A stretch of 64,000 nt of DNA from Ganoderma boninense (Eukaryota; Basidiomycota; Agaricomycetes; Polyporales; Polyporaceae), in the NCBI GenBank assembly GCA_002900995.3, contig CM035306.1:4330008-4394007 (forward strand). The letters run 5' to 3'. Under the pieces are notes generated by a model, which made no database searches, had not been told where the DNA came from, and saw only the letters and a list, made by a program, of their open reading frames with translations. Position numbers and translations under genes: made by a program. This document shows positions 14,381 to 25,475 of this stretch, piece by piece. Every line of letters starts with the position of its first letter. The first letter of the stretch is position 1.

Positions 14381-14960
14381 TCATGCCTACCTTTCAGCGC
14401 CTTTCAAGTTGTATCGCCATCACAGGCCGCGGATCCGGGGGCCCTACCCTCCACCGCACGACCATTCGAATGGGAGCTGGGGTTCAACTTCAGCGCACAC
14501 TTCGGCGCCATGCTCAGCCTCGGATATATACCCAACGGCCAACGCGCGCTCCGCGAGAACGGAACCGCCTCGGTAACGGTCGGCAACGCCTTTGCCCACT
14601 CCCGCCCCGTGGTCAACGCCTACTGCCTCAACGATGCCGGAGATACCGTCCCATAGTCGACGCGACGCCCACCGTGACCCCACGACGGCATATCGTGAGG
14701 CCACGCTCTCACCGCCGGGCACGAGCTCACGTTCGCGATTAGGCCTGCCACCGGCGTCGACATCCTTGTCGGCGCGGAGAGCGGGCTCGGCGCTCGTGTC
14801 TCCTGCCACACTGACACCCATTATCACAGGATCGCCGCGGTGGAGTTCCTCGAGCCGCCCGCTGTTTGCGTTGAAGAGGCCGGAAATCGCGAGCGCTGTC
14901 CGGTTCCCCGTGCTTGGGTCTGTAGTCTGTGCGATCGCGGAAGGCGCAGATGCGCGATGA
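14381..14960 (+). pseudogene. Possible decayed coding sequence of unknown family
   Basis: One frame reads as plausible protein from about 14381 to 14653 (for example FEWELGFNFSAHFGAML and GYIPNGQRALRENGTASVTV) and stops at 14654. The same frame becomes protein-like again from 14699 (AGHELTFAIRPATGVDILVG, later RVSCHTDTHYHRIAAVEFLE). Three stops lie between and no GT-AG pair restores the phase. No start codon or upstream exon is convincing. This could be a remnant with small deletions or a missed intron; no family recognised. Confidence 0.25.
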
Positions 14961-15692
14961 CGACAGCATCCGCATGATCGCAGGAGGAGAGCTTGAATGT
15001 GCCTTCGAGATACGAGCATGTCAGTCCTAAAACCGTCCATGGACCGTGACATTGCTTCGGAACTGAGTTTGCTCCACCTTCCACAGCTAAACCAGATTCT
15101 TTGTCTTTTGTTGAAGATACATATCGATGAATAGCCACCGCTGTCACACCGATCTCTTCTATCGCCGACACGATTCTAGTCCGACTGTTGACAGCAGGAG
15201 GGGCTAAACAATCAAAACGTTGCGAGGATAGCCTCTCATGTGATGATACATGTTCAGTCGATGGGTGCCTTTACCCCTTCAGCTGCTTCTCCTTGCCATC
15301 ACGCGTTCGAAACAATGACGTATTTACTGACATACCTTTAGTTTCTGACAGGACGAGGGGACCGTCGTGGCCCTGAATTCTGAGGGAGCTGCAGTCAACC
15401 TCAGGGCAAACCGTCTTTCTTGTACCCAACATTGACAACCAGGGCGGCCGCACACTCACCGGCGGCCTCCCAAGTTCGGGAAGGCCTCGAGAGAGGCATT
15501 ACGTCATTTCATCTCGACTGCGGGAAAGCGTTGCTTCTTCTGCACAGCTTTTCGCCAAATCTTGTCGAGGCGGACCGAGCGACGAGGTAATCCCCTACTC
15601 AAATGCGGACCGAGCATTTTGAACCGCAGGTAGCCCGGATGCAGAGCTTGGTGAGAGGACTTCGCACAAGAGCGTTTGATGCCAAAGAGAGG

Positions 15693-15699
15693 TATATAA
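15693..15699 (+). promoter_or_regulatory. TATA box of the lipocalin-like gene
   Basis: TATATAA 119 nt before the ATG at 15818, followed by an ACAACA/CAACCAA-rich leader typical of well-expressed fungal genes. Confidence 0.5.
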
Positions 15700-15817
15700 G
15701 GGAGGGGAATAGGACAACGACATCCATAACCACGACAACATCGCACACCCAGCCTGTCTAGCCAACCCAACCAAGCAACCCAACCAATCAATATAACCAA
15801 CCCAAGATCTCGACGAC

Positions 15818-16556
15818 ATGGCCGCACCTGCTGACATGACCTCCGCCAACATGAGCGGCAAGTTCACTCTCGTAAGTTCTCTCGAGGCTCTCCGAACCGT
15901 CGACGGTGACTGACAGAGACCCGGCCGAGCACAGAACAAGGCGCAGAGCGAGAAGAACGACGAGATACTCAAGAACCAAGGCGTGGGCTGGGTGACGCGC
16001 AAGGCCGCCATGCACGCGACGCCGCACCTTGCCGTCAAGCATTACAAGGACGCCTCCGGGGTCGAGCACGTCGAGGTCGAGCAGGCCGTCGCGGGGAGCA
16101 CTGTCTCCGAACACCGCGTCCTGGACTCCTCGGAGAAGGCGATCGACTCTCCGCTCGTGGGCCCGCTGGTGCAGCGGAACCGCCGTGTCGCCGTGGGCGA
16201 GCTCGGGGTCGACTGGCTCAAAGAGGGGTGGCTGGCGGAGTCGTTCGTCGACGGAGGCATCATCCACGTCACCGCGGACAGCAACGCCGGAAAGAGCGAC
16301 GGGACGTGGCATATGGAGCAGGTGAGTCTGTTGAGGGCCGCGAGGCTTTTAGACGGAGAGGATATTGATGGAAGTGCGGTAGACATGGGGCTTTCAGCTC
16401 GTCGGTGGCCAGAAGAAGTACGTGAGGCGCATCCATTGTGTTGGCCAGAAGGGAGAGGTCGTCCATGGCTGCATGGTGTACGATTATGGTGAGTGTTTTG
16501 GGGAAGGGCTAGCTGTAGAGCGAAGTCTGAATCACGGTGCAGAGGGACCGCTGTGA
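15818..16556 (+). CDS. Fungal lipocalin/FABP-like protein, 181 aa
   Basis: Exons 15818-15871, 15935-16321, 16398-16488, 16543-16556; all in phase, GT-AG. Seen: after a short N-terminus (MSGKFTL) comes NDEILKNQGVGWVTRKAAMHATPHLAVKHY, a mid-region of alternating strands, then HMEQ, KKYVRRIHCVGQKGEVV and a terminal VYDYEGPL. Known: this order is typical of the small fungal lipocalin-like (fatty-acid-binding-type beta-barrel) proteins annotated across Agaricomycetes and Ascomycetes; their ligand is not established. There is no signal peptide, so it is cytosolic. The last exon is only 14 nt, and family agreement at the C-terminus supports including it. Confidence 0.82.
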
Positions 16557-17949
16557 GGCAAGCAAAATCGGCGGAGCTCCTGGAGAGGCTGTACGCTTGC
16601 TACCCTGTGGATGATAGAGCGGTGTCGGTGGAGATAGGATAATCCAGCAAGCCGACTTCTTTCGACGTCGTCTGGGTTCGCCTAGTAGCAATCCAGCAAT
16701 TGTCTGAGCAGAAGGCTGGACATTTTTCGTTTCTGCCGGACAAGGCATGCATTCCGCACAGTAAGTTCTACAATCACCAGGGAAACATCAACGTTTAACC
16801 CTCACCCAAAATATGCTTGGCCCGAGCCGGCCGTAGCACTGTCGTTGACATCATACACCATCAGTCTGAGCTCGACCCAGACCACCGACATAATTGGACG
16901 TATGCAACCAGCCGCAGGCCAACCAACGTCCTGTCCAACAAAAATTTTCAAAGTGTCGCAGGAGGGTCCTCCGACCGTCGTGGTCAATGCCAGAGGTCGA
17001 GAGTCCCGAGAGATCCCGAGTCCAACAGTCGGGGCTGACGACGAGAGCCTCGTGCCGCGCGGAGTGGAAGTTCTCGTCCACGTGGTGGGCAGTGACGTGT
17101 GCGCGGGCTTGCCTGAAACGAGCCACCGCAGGGCGAACTGTCCAATGAGCGTCGGCGGAGTCTCCCTGTCTACTCAACGGCGCTGGAGCGTTTCGAAGCC
17201 CTTTTTCCGTATCAGTCTCGTCCCTGAACAGCAGGCCTGTCAGTGCTCCAAAATTCAAAATTCTCGTCTCCCTTCCAGGCTTCCACCACCCCGCCAGTCG
17301 GTCTGTACGATGATCGAACATCAACAACGCATGCTCCGGGAGAAAATAACACTCTCCTGCGGGTGCGTTGCGACGCAAGTGAGTGCCCTCGTCCCAGGTG
17401 CCTGTGAAAGAAACCGTTTCAATCGATGAACCAGGACAGGCCACATGTCCGTTGAAACATTTTGATCGCTCACCCGATGAATCATCCCGTCGGGAGCTGC
17501 ACGCAGATTGGTCGTCGGTTGTTCCACAGGTACGTCACCGACGAATAAGACAGGTGTATGACTTTTTGAATCGGCACCCATTCAAACCGGCAATATGTTT
17601 CCTTCCTCTCCGCGGGCTGCGCCGTAGTATCACCTCACTACCGCTGACACGCAGACGCCGCTTGCTCAGCCATTGGCAAATAATCTCGTTTTGAGGAGCA
17701 CGTACTCGGTTCACTCAGACGGCACGCAGGCATCAGTCATACAAGAACCCCACCGAGTACCCGATCGCGAGCCCAGTGCAGCGCTGTCCCCGCCCTTGCC
17801 CTCGCTTCAGCGCTCAGTGCCTCTCTCGTCCACACCCAGCCCATACCCAGCCCTCACTTCCGTCGCAAACCCCTCCAACCGAGAGGTTCCTGCTACTCGG
17901 CGAACCAGTGATCAATTGCGAAGACCGACCTCGCCCGGTGACGCGCGCC
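16557..17949. other. Intergenic up to the first F-box repeat unit, no gene supported
   Basis: Several frames of 60-200 codons overlap here on both strands without domains, consistent starts or splice continuity. The left edge of the duplicated F-box unit is near 17950, where similarity to 22451 onward begins. Confidence 0.45.
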
Positions 17950-18123
17950 GCAATGTCCGGCCCGAGGACGAAATACATATTGAGCACAGCCCAGACGACT
18001 CTTCGAATCTCAGATCACAGTCAGAAGCCTGAAAATGAGAAAACATTCTGCAACCGCACCGCCACGGCGAGTCACCTCTCATCCCCACTCCAGCAGCAGC
18101 AGCAGCAGCAGCCACGAGCCAAC

Positions 18124-20222
18124 ATGATATTCCTGCAGGCCAAGAACGACCCGAACATCGTCGCCCAACGCTTTCTAGACGGCCTCCAACATGGGCAGTA
18201 CAAACTTGGGTGAGTGTCCTCGGAATCCACGTCCTTACGTTACCCCTCTCCTCCCCGGAGAAGGACTGAATACGAGTCGGCTTGATACTAATGTAAACAC
18301 TATCCGCGGGTTCCACAGGCATGAAACGGTACGTCCTGCTCCCCGAGCTCCTGGAAAGTTACTCATTTCTTTCCCTTTCTCTCACCCATACGACTGATTC
18401 CGAAATTCACCGGTGCTCACCGCGTTTCCTCCCGGGCAGCTCAAAGACCTCAACAACACAATGACCCTCCTCCTGTCCTTCGTGCGGCACCAAATGAACG
18501 CCCACGCACCCATCCACGCGCTCCCCACCGAGCTCCTCCAGCTCGTTTTCGCGCACACCCTTGCGCCCTCCCCGGCATTCCTCCCATTCGACGCAGACGG
18601 CGCTAGAGCGGACGTCCGCGCGGAGGCCCGCCGCACCCTCGCCCTCACCCACGTCTGCCGTCGCTGGCGGACCATCGCGCTCGATACTGCCGCCCTCTGG
18701 ACACGCGTACCATTCGCCACGCATGCTCCCGGCAGTGTTGGCGACGGCACGCCCGCACAATCCGAGTCCGAGCCTACCGCGAACTCCGACTCCGCCTGCG
18801 CGGCCGCGTTCCTCGCGCGATCCAAGGCCGCGTCCCTGCACATCCACGCTCCGTTCCCAGCATCGCCGTTCTTCCGGATGGCGCTCGTGCCGCACGCAGG
18901 ACGCGTTCGTTCTCTTGCCCTCACTGTCCCTGCCGAGGAGCGCTCCACGGTCCCCGATAAGAGCGCCTCCGACCTCGCACTGCCCTTCTCCCTCCCGGAC
19001 TTGGAATCTCTCGCGCTCACGACGGAGTGCGATCCCTTCGATGATCGCCGGCCTTTGCTTGACCTGCACGCACCTTGCTCATTGTTCTCCCCCACGCCCA
19101 ACCAACACCGACCTGCAGAAGACGGAGACGAAGAGGAGGAGGAGGAGGAGGATGGGGGTATGCCCCGTCTGCGCCGCCTCCTCCTCCGGAACATGTGCTG
19201 GGTCCCACAGGCGCCGCTCAGCCAGCTCACGCACCTCTTCCTGACCGAAGGCACCTCCGTCCCGCTCCCGTCCCTCCTCTCCTTCCTCGCCCGCTGCGCC
19301 GCCCTCGAGGTGCTCATCCTCGCCGACGTCTACGTCGACGTCGCCGGCACACACACGCCCCTGCCGCCCTCACCAGAACACCGCGTGGCTCTGCCAAGGC
19401 TGCGCCGGTGCACGCTGGGCATCGCGGGCGCGCTGCTCAACATGCGGCGCGTGCTCGCGCACGTCGAGTTCCCGCCCGACGTGACCGTGCGCGTGATCGG
19501 GAGCAGGGCCTTCCACGCGCTCTCGCACCTGTCGCCCTTCCCCGACCTCGCGTTCGCCCAGGCCCTCGACACCCTCTCCGTCGACTTTGCCCCGCACACG
19601 CACGCGCCCTCTCATACCCATACCGGAGGCGGGGGCATCGTGATCCGCGCGTCCGGGCCTGTGAGCGAGAACGGGAGGCGGCCGGGGCTGCTGCTCGGAC
19701 TTCCCGACGTACCGCGGGACCCCGGCCGAGTGCGAGCTGATGCGGGGCCTGATGCGCGCGCTCGTCCCGCTCGAGCGGCTCGCCGACGTGCGCTACCGCG
19801 TGTGCGCGCACCAGAAGGAGCCGATGCACGTCCTCGGGGGCGACGGCGTCACCTTGGACGCGCTCAGGACGTTCAGGCTCGTCGAGGGCGCGTGTGCGCA
19901 CCACGACCAGGGTCAGGGCGGGGAGGCGTTCGGAGATGCCGTCAGGAAGGTGCTGGGCAGGTGTCCAGGGCTCGAGGAGGTGGAGGTGTGGGCCGATGAC
20001 GCGGGGATGCCGGCGAGGCTCGTTAGGGACGGATGTCCTGCGCCGGCGCTGGCGAAGATGGTCGTGCATCGCAGCGGCGGCGGTGGGATGATACGAGACG
20101 AGGACATGGCGGCCCTCCGGGAACACGTGGGCGACGTCGCCGTGTGTCGGCGCTCGTGCTCGCCATCGATGGAGATCGCAGGGACGGACATCGACTGGGT
20201 GGAGTCGCCGTTCGAGTGGTAG
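18124..20222 (+). CDS. F-box protein (copy A), frameshifted
   Basis: Exons 18124-18209, a 10-nt microexon 18319-18328, and 18440-20222. Seen: an N-terminal F-box (HALPTELLQLVFAHTL, then THVCRRWRTIALDTAALW), an acidic DGDEEEEEEEDGG tract, and Leu-rich segments (PRLRRLLLRNMCW, LEVLILADVYVDV) consistent with an LRR-like target-binding half. Known: F-box proteins link Skp1-Cullin1 ubiquitin ligases to substrates and are expanded in Agaricomycetes. Compared with copy B there is one extra G at 19697-19698. It throws the last ~175 codons out of frame and gives a stop at 19999; the original frame resumes at once (19700-20222) and ends identically. This is either recent inactivation or an assembly indel; the substrate is unknown. 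Confidence 0.82.
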
Positions 20223-21020
20223 GCGAGGGGTCGGTTTGGCGTGGGGGCGATTAGGCGGGTGAGTCGGTCCTGTCTTGTCATCTTTATGCGAGGCCGCCGA
20301 GGTTAAACCAATGTTCCAGGACATGGTGGAAGGCGAAGAGGTGTCCGGGGAGGAGGCACGCGACGTCCTGCGGAGGTGTCCGGAGAAGATTCAGATGGAG
20401 GTGCAGGCATGGGACTCGAAGATGCCAGTACGACCCACAAGGACGCGCGCCCTGCGCCTGCGCTTGCAAGGATGGTGGTTCGGACATGGTGACCCACAGA
20501 GAGCTCGCGCCGATGTCGCTCTGTGTCGGTGGTCGTGCTCGTCCATCGATGAAGCCCCCCTTAGAGTGGTTGGCCGGTCTGCCGGTTCGGTGGGGGTCAT
20601 TAGGCGGGCGAATCGGTCTTGTAGTCCATTGACTGGCCCGGCCGCCAAGGTCGAGTCAGCGTTCTAGGAGGAGGCGGAAGACAAGGGCGCGTTCGGGGAG
20701 GCGACGAGGGGTGCCGTAAGGACGTGTGAGCCGAGGACAAAGCGATGCCGGCGACGCTCGTGAGGGACGGAGCCCTCCTGCCGCGTTGGGGCTCGTGCCC
20801 ACCGAGCGATAGGAGGCCTGCTACAGCTGGTGGGGGGATTAGGCGGGTGAGTCTGTCCTATCTCCTCCTCTCGGACTTGCGAGGCAGCCGAGGTTAATTC
20901 AGTGTTCCAGGGCGGGGTGCAAGGGCATGGAGACGTACGTCCGTGGAGGCGATTGGGTCGACTCGTCCTTGGTCTTCAGGTGGTAGGAAGTCTGCCAGAT
21001 GGTGGGGGCGGGGGGGGGGA
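20223..21020 (+). repeat. Tandem degenerate copies of the F-box gene 3' end (unit A)
   Basis: After the F-box stop, three successively weaker copies of the gene's last ~300 bp follow (about 20290-20580, 20660-20830, 20900-21000). Each is introduced by an intron-like spacer beginning GGGTGAGTC and ending CCAGG or GCAGG. The first keeps protein-level likeness (EEARDVLRRCPEKIQMEV against the parent's DAVRKVLGRCPGLEEVEV). The last keeps only the terminal GDWVDS-like codons and stop. Confidence 0.7.
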
Positions 21021-21935
21021 TTAAGCGGGTGAGTCGGTGCTCTCTTGTTCTCTATTGACTCGCGAGGCCGCCGAGGTTAATTCAATCTTGCAGGCACCTG
21101 TCGGCTAGCAGACAGACGGTCAGCGCACATCCGCCCCTGGCCTGAAAGCGTGCTTCCTGGAACTTACACCTCGTCGGAGCGCGGAGGGGGGCACGCGGAG
21201 AGAGGCATCGCCATGGACGTGAACAATGTGGGCCCCGCGCATGCACGTCGCGGGCGCACTCTCTCGCCCATCGCGTTTTACACTGGTGCGCAGAGCAGAG
21301 CGGGATCCTGATCAGCTGTTGAATACCATAATAATAGGGCGCAGCGTAGCATCGTCATGTGGGCGAGTCGCGTACTTACCATTGTATATAATAGGCACTT
21401 GTTCCGGGACGATTCCACAGCGCGCACGAGGGCAATGCGGCAGTAGCACGCAGCTAGTACCCCCACTTACGAGACGGCGAACTGGCAGAGGTCTGAGATG
21501 GGGCGTAGGGACGCCCCGGGCTGGGGGAGGCGGTGTGGCACGCCAAGGTTCGCAGAGGACGTCACTATGTCCGGTGTTCGCAGGATGTCGGTGTGCTTCG
21601 AGAGCCGTCGCAGACAGTGCGAGACTCACAGGACTTGGAAGTGGCGCGACGACTGTGCCGCTGATTGTTCGGAACCGCGTGCCGTGGGCATACTACAAAT
21701 TACGACGAAGGCTTCTAGGCATGGGCCCCTCTAGGCCCCTAATTCTAGGCTGCGGGGCAACAACTGGGACTTTCTACTTACCATCGCGTTATTCATCCAG
21801 TTATCAACAGTTAGGGAGGGAGGGTCAAAATGACCAACAAAGCGGCAACAAGTTGTTCTATCAAAAAATACACAAACTTTGTGCAAGTCAACCCTAGTCA
21901 ACCTCGATGTTCGAAAAAGGACGTGTACGAGAAGG

Positions 21936-22035
21936 NNNNNNNNNNNNNNNNNNNNNNNNNNNNNNNNNNNNNNNNNNNNNNNNNNNNNNNNNNNNNNNNN
22001 NNNNNNNNNNNNNNNNNNNNNNNNNNNNNNNNNNN
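21936..22035. other. Assembly gap (100 N)
   Basis: Exactly 100 N, the conventional size for a gap of unknown length. Its left edge corresponds to about 26395 of unit B, just before the Helitron. Its right edge begins with the 47-bp sequence also found at 41741-41787. Confidence 0.98.
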
Positions 22036-22082
22036 GTCGGTCGAGGAGGCAGACGCCGGCGTCCTCGACCGACAAGCCATGC
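22036..22082. repeat. 47-bp contig-end repeat with 12-bp inverted arms (left copy)
   Basis: Identical to 41741-41787. The first 38 bases form an imperfect hairpin with perfect 12-bp arms (GTCGGTCGAGGA and its complement at 22062-22073). It lies directly against the gap. Confidence 0.9.
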
Positions 22083-22617
22083 AAGCGGGTAGATAGAGAA
22101 CCGGGTGTCGCAGAGATGGAACACGATGGGTGTGGTCCGTGCGGCGCGGAAATGCGGCTCAGACGAGACAAAAAAACAGCCGAGGTTGAGCCAGCCGAGA
22201 GGAATGCGACGGAGATGGAGAGCTGCGCGGAGAGCCCGCGGACATCAACGGAGAGCGTCGCGGACGACGTCGCAAAAACGCTGGCTCCTGCGGAGCTCGC
22301 GATCGCGGAGAGCAGCGCAGGGACACGACGCGGGAGGCGTTGTTGGTTCGTGTCCTGTCCGACGCTGTCTCTTGAGCTCGAGTCTACGCTGGCTCTGTCC
22401 GCGAGCACGGGCTGTCATTGGCTAGATGGGCGCCCGGGGGCCCGCCCCGCGCTGTCCGGCCCGAGGACGAAATACACATCGAGCGCAGCCCAGACGAGTC
22501 TTCCCATCTCAGATCACAGTCGCAAGTCTGAAAACGAGAAAACATTCCGCAACCGCACCGCCACGGCGTCGCCTCTCGTCCCCACCCCAGCAGCAGAAGC
22601 AGCATCCACGGGCCAGC

Positions 22618-24695
22618 ATGATATTCCTTCAGGCCAAGAACGACCCGAACGTCGTCGCCCAACGCTTTCTAGACAGCCTCCTACATGGGCAATACAAACT
22701 CGGGTGAGTCCTCAGAACCCAACGCCTTACGTTACCCCCTCCCGCGAGGAGGACTGAATACGAGTCGGGCAGGCACTAATGCGACCCTACCCGTGGCTTC
22801 CACAGACATGATACGGTATGTCCCCTCCCCGAGCTCCTGGAAAGCTACTCATTTCTCGTCCTCCTCTCGCACAACCGATCCCGAAATTCACCGGTACTCA
22901 CCTGCTGCGCCGACAGCTTAAACACCTCCACGAAACGGTCATCCTCCTCCTGGCCTGCGTGCGGCACCAAATGAACGCCCACGCGCCCATCCACGCCCTC
23001 CCCACCGAGCTCCTTCAGCTCGTCTTCACGCACACCCTCGATCCCGCAGCGGCCTGCCTCCCGTTTGACCCGCCGGGCGCTAGAGCCGACGTCCGCGCGG
23101 AGGCCCGCCGCACCCTCGCCCTCACCCATGTCTGCCGCCGCTGGCGCACCGTCGCGCTCGACGCCGCCGCCCTCTGGACACGCGTCCCTTTCGCCATGCA
23201 ACCTCCCGGCAGTGCTGGCCACCGCACACCCACACAGTCCGAGTCCAAGCCCATGTCCGACTCCGACTCCGCCTGCGCGGCCGCCTTCCTCGCGCGATCC
23301 AAGGCCGCGTCCCTGCACATCCACGCGCCGTTCCCAGCATCGCCGTTCTTCCGGATGGCGCTCGTGCCGCACGCAGGACGCGTTCGTTCTCTTGCCCTCA
23401 CTGTCCCTGCCGAGGAGCGCTCCACGGTCCCCGATAAGAGCGCCTCCGACCTCGCACTGCCCTTCTCCCTCCCGGACTTGGAATCTCTCGCGCTCACGAC
23501 CGAGTGCGATCCCTTCGATGATCGCCGGCCTTTGCTCGACCTGCACGCACCTTGCTCATTGTTCTCGCCCTCGCTTGACCGACACCGACCTGCAGAAGAC
23601 GGAGACGAAGAGGAGGAGGAGGAGGATGGGGGTATGCCCCGTCTGCGACGCCTCCTGCTCCGGAACATGTGCTGGGTCCCGCAGGCGCCGCTCAGCCAGC
23701 TCACGCACCTCTTCCTGACCGAAGGCACCTCCGTCCCGCTCCCGTCCCTCCTCTCCTTCCTCGCCCGCTGCGCCGCCCTCGAGGTGCTCATCCTCGCCGA
23801 CGTCTACGTCGACGTCGCCGGCACACACACGCCGCTGCCGCCCTCGCCCGAGCACCGCGTCGCCCTGCCAAGGCTGCGCCGGTGCACGCTGGGCATCGCG
23901 GGCGCGCTGCTCAACATGCGGCGCGTGCTCGCGCACGTCGAGTTCCCGCCCGACGTGACCGTGCGCGTGATCGGGAGCAGGGCCTTCCACGCGCTCTCGC
24001 ACCTGTCGCCCTTCCCCGACCTCGCGTTCGCCCAGGCCCTCGACACCCTCTCCGTCGACTTCGCCCCGCACACACACTCTCATACCAATACGCATGCCGG
24101 GGCCGGGGGCATCGTGATCCGCGCGTCCGGGCCTGTGAGCGAGAACGGGAGGCGGCCGGGGCTGCTGCTCGACTTCCCGACGTACCGCGGGACCCCGGCT
24201 GAGTGCGAGCTGATGCGGGGCCTGATGCGCGCGCTCGTCCCGCTCGAGCGGCTCGCCGACGTGCGCTACCGCGTGTGCGCGCACCAGAAGGAGCCGATGC
24301 ACGTCCTCGGGGGCGAGGGCGTCACCTTGGACGCGCTCAAGACAATCCGCATCGTCGATGGCGCGTGTGCGCACCACGACCAGAATCAGGGTGGAGAGGC
24401 GTTCGGGGATGCCGTCAGGAAGGTGCTGGGCAGGTGTCCGAGGCTCGAGGAGGTGGAGGTGTGGGCCGAGGATGCGGAGATGCCGGCGAGGCTCGTTAAG
24501 GACGGATGTCCTGCGCCGGCGCTGGCGAAGATGGTCGTGCATCGCAGCGGCGGCGGCGGGATGATACGAGACGAGGACATGGCGGCCCTCCGGGAACACG
24601 TCGGGGACGTCGCCGTGTGTCGGCGCTCGTCCTCGCCATCGATGGAGATCGCAGGGACGGACATCGACTGGGTAGAGTCGCCGTTCGAGTGGTAG
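22618..24695 (+). CDS. F-box protein (copy B), intact
   Basis: Exons 22618-22703, a 10-nt microexon 22806-22815, and 22917-24695 give 624 aa. Same architecture as copy A: a short N-terminal helix (MIFLQAKNDPNVVAQRFLD), F-box around residues 50-110 (HALPTELLQLVFTHTL, VCRRWRTVALDAAALW), acidic EEEEEDGG tract, Leu-rich repeats, and a C-terminus ending AGTDIDWVESPFEW. The microexon is needed to keep frame (K-L-G-H-D-T-L-K) and both its splice signals are conserved in copy A. Upstream of the ATG, similarity between copies extends about 170 bp, so both likely share a promoter. Role: substrate receptor of an SCF ubiquitin ligase by family; the target is unknown. Confidence 0.88.
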
Positions 24696-25475
24696 GCGAG
24701 GGGTCGGTTTGGCGTGGGGGCGATTGAGCGGGTGAGTCGGTCCTGTCTTGTCATCTTCGTACGAGGCCGCCGAGGTTAAACCAATGTTCCAGGGCGCGGC
24801 GGAAGGCGAAGAGGCGTCCGGGGAGGAGGCATGCGACGTCCTGCGGAGGTGTCCGGAGAAGATTCAGATGGAGGTGAAGGCACAGGACTCGAAGATGCCA
24901 GCACCCGCGCGCCCTGCGCTTGCGCTTGCAAGGATGGTGATTCGGACATGGCGGCCCTCAGAGCTCGCGTCGACGTCACCCTGTGTCGGTGGTCGTGCTC
25001 GCCATCGATGAAGCCTCCCTTCAAGTGGTTGGCCGGTCTGCCGGTTCGGTGGGGGTGATTAGGCGGGTGAATCACTCTTGTCGTCCATTGACTGGCCCGG
25101 CCGCCAAGGTCGATTCAGCGTTCCAGGAGGGGGCGGAAGCCAAGGAGGCGTTCAGGGAGGCGACGAGGGGTGTCGTAAGGACGTGTGAGCCGAGGACAAG
25201 GCGATGCCGGCGACGCTCGTGGGGGACGGGAGCCTTGCTGCCGCGTCGGGGCTCGTGCCTGCCGAGCGGTAGGAGGTCTGCTACAACTGGTGGGGGCACT
25301 AGGCGGGTGAGTCTGTCCTGTCTCCTCCTCTCGGACTTGCGAGGCAGGCGAGGTTAATTCAGTGTTCCAGGGCGGGGCGGGAGTGCAGGGAGACGTTCGT
25401 GGAGGCGATTGGGTCGACTCACCCTTCGCCTTCGAGTGGTAGGAGGTCTGCCAGAGGGTGGAGGCGGGGGAGTTT
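24696..25475 (+). repeat. Tandem degenerate copies of the F-box gene 3' end (unit B)
   Basis: Same series as in unit A, at about 24763-25050, 25125-25300 and 25365-25450, again separated by GGGTGAGTC…CCAG spacers. The presence of the same decay series in both units shows the tail duplications are older than the unit duplication. Confidence 0.7.

Larger units (their letters stand above)
17950..21935 (+). repeat. F-box segmental duplication, unit A
   Basis: Matches unit B (about 22451-26400) almost base for base over the F-box gene, its degenerate 3' remnants and the downstream non-coding sequence. The offset is 4494 nt at the start codon and drifts to about 4448 nt downstream. The match ends only because the sequence enters an N gap at 21936. 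Confidence 0.9.

Noticed and set aside
19075..20254. Alternative plus-strand frames over the second half of F-box copy A
   Set aside because: Arg/Ala-rich out-of-frame readings. The true continuation is the frame ending at 20222 that matches copy B.
18382..20324. Long minus-strand frames opposite the F-box genes (also 22845-24599)
   Set aside because: Arg/Gly/Glu-rich shadows of the GC-rich F-box exons, with no splice logic or domains.
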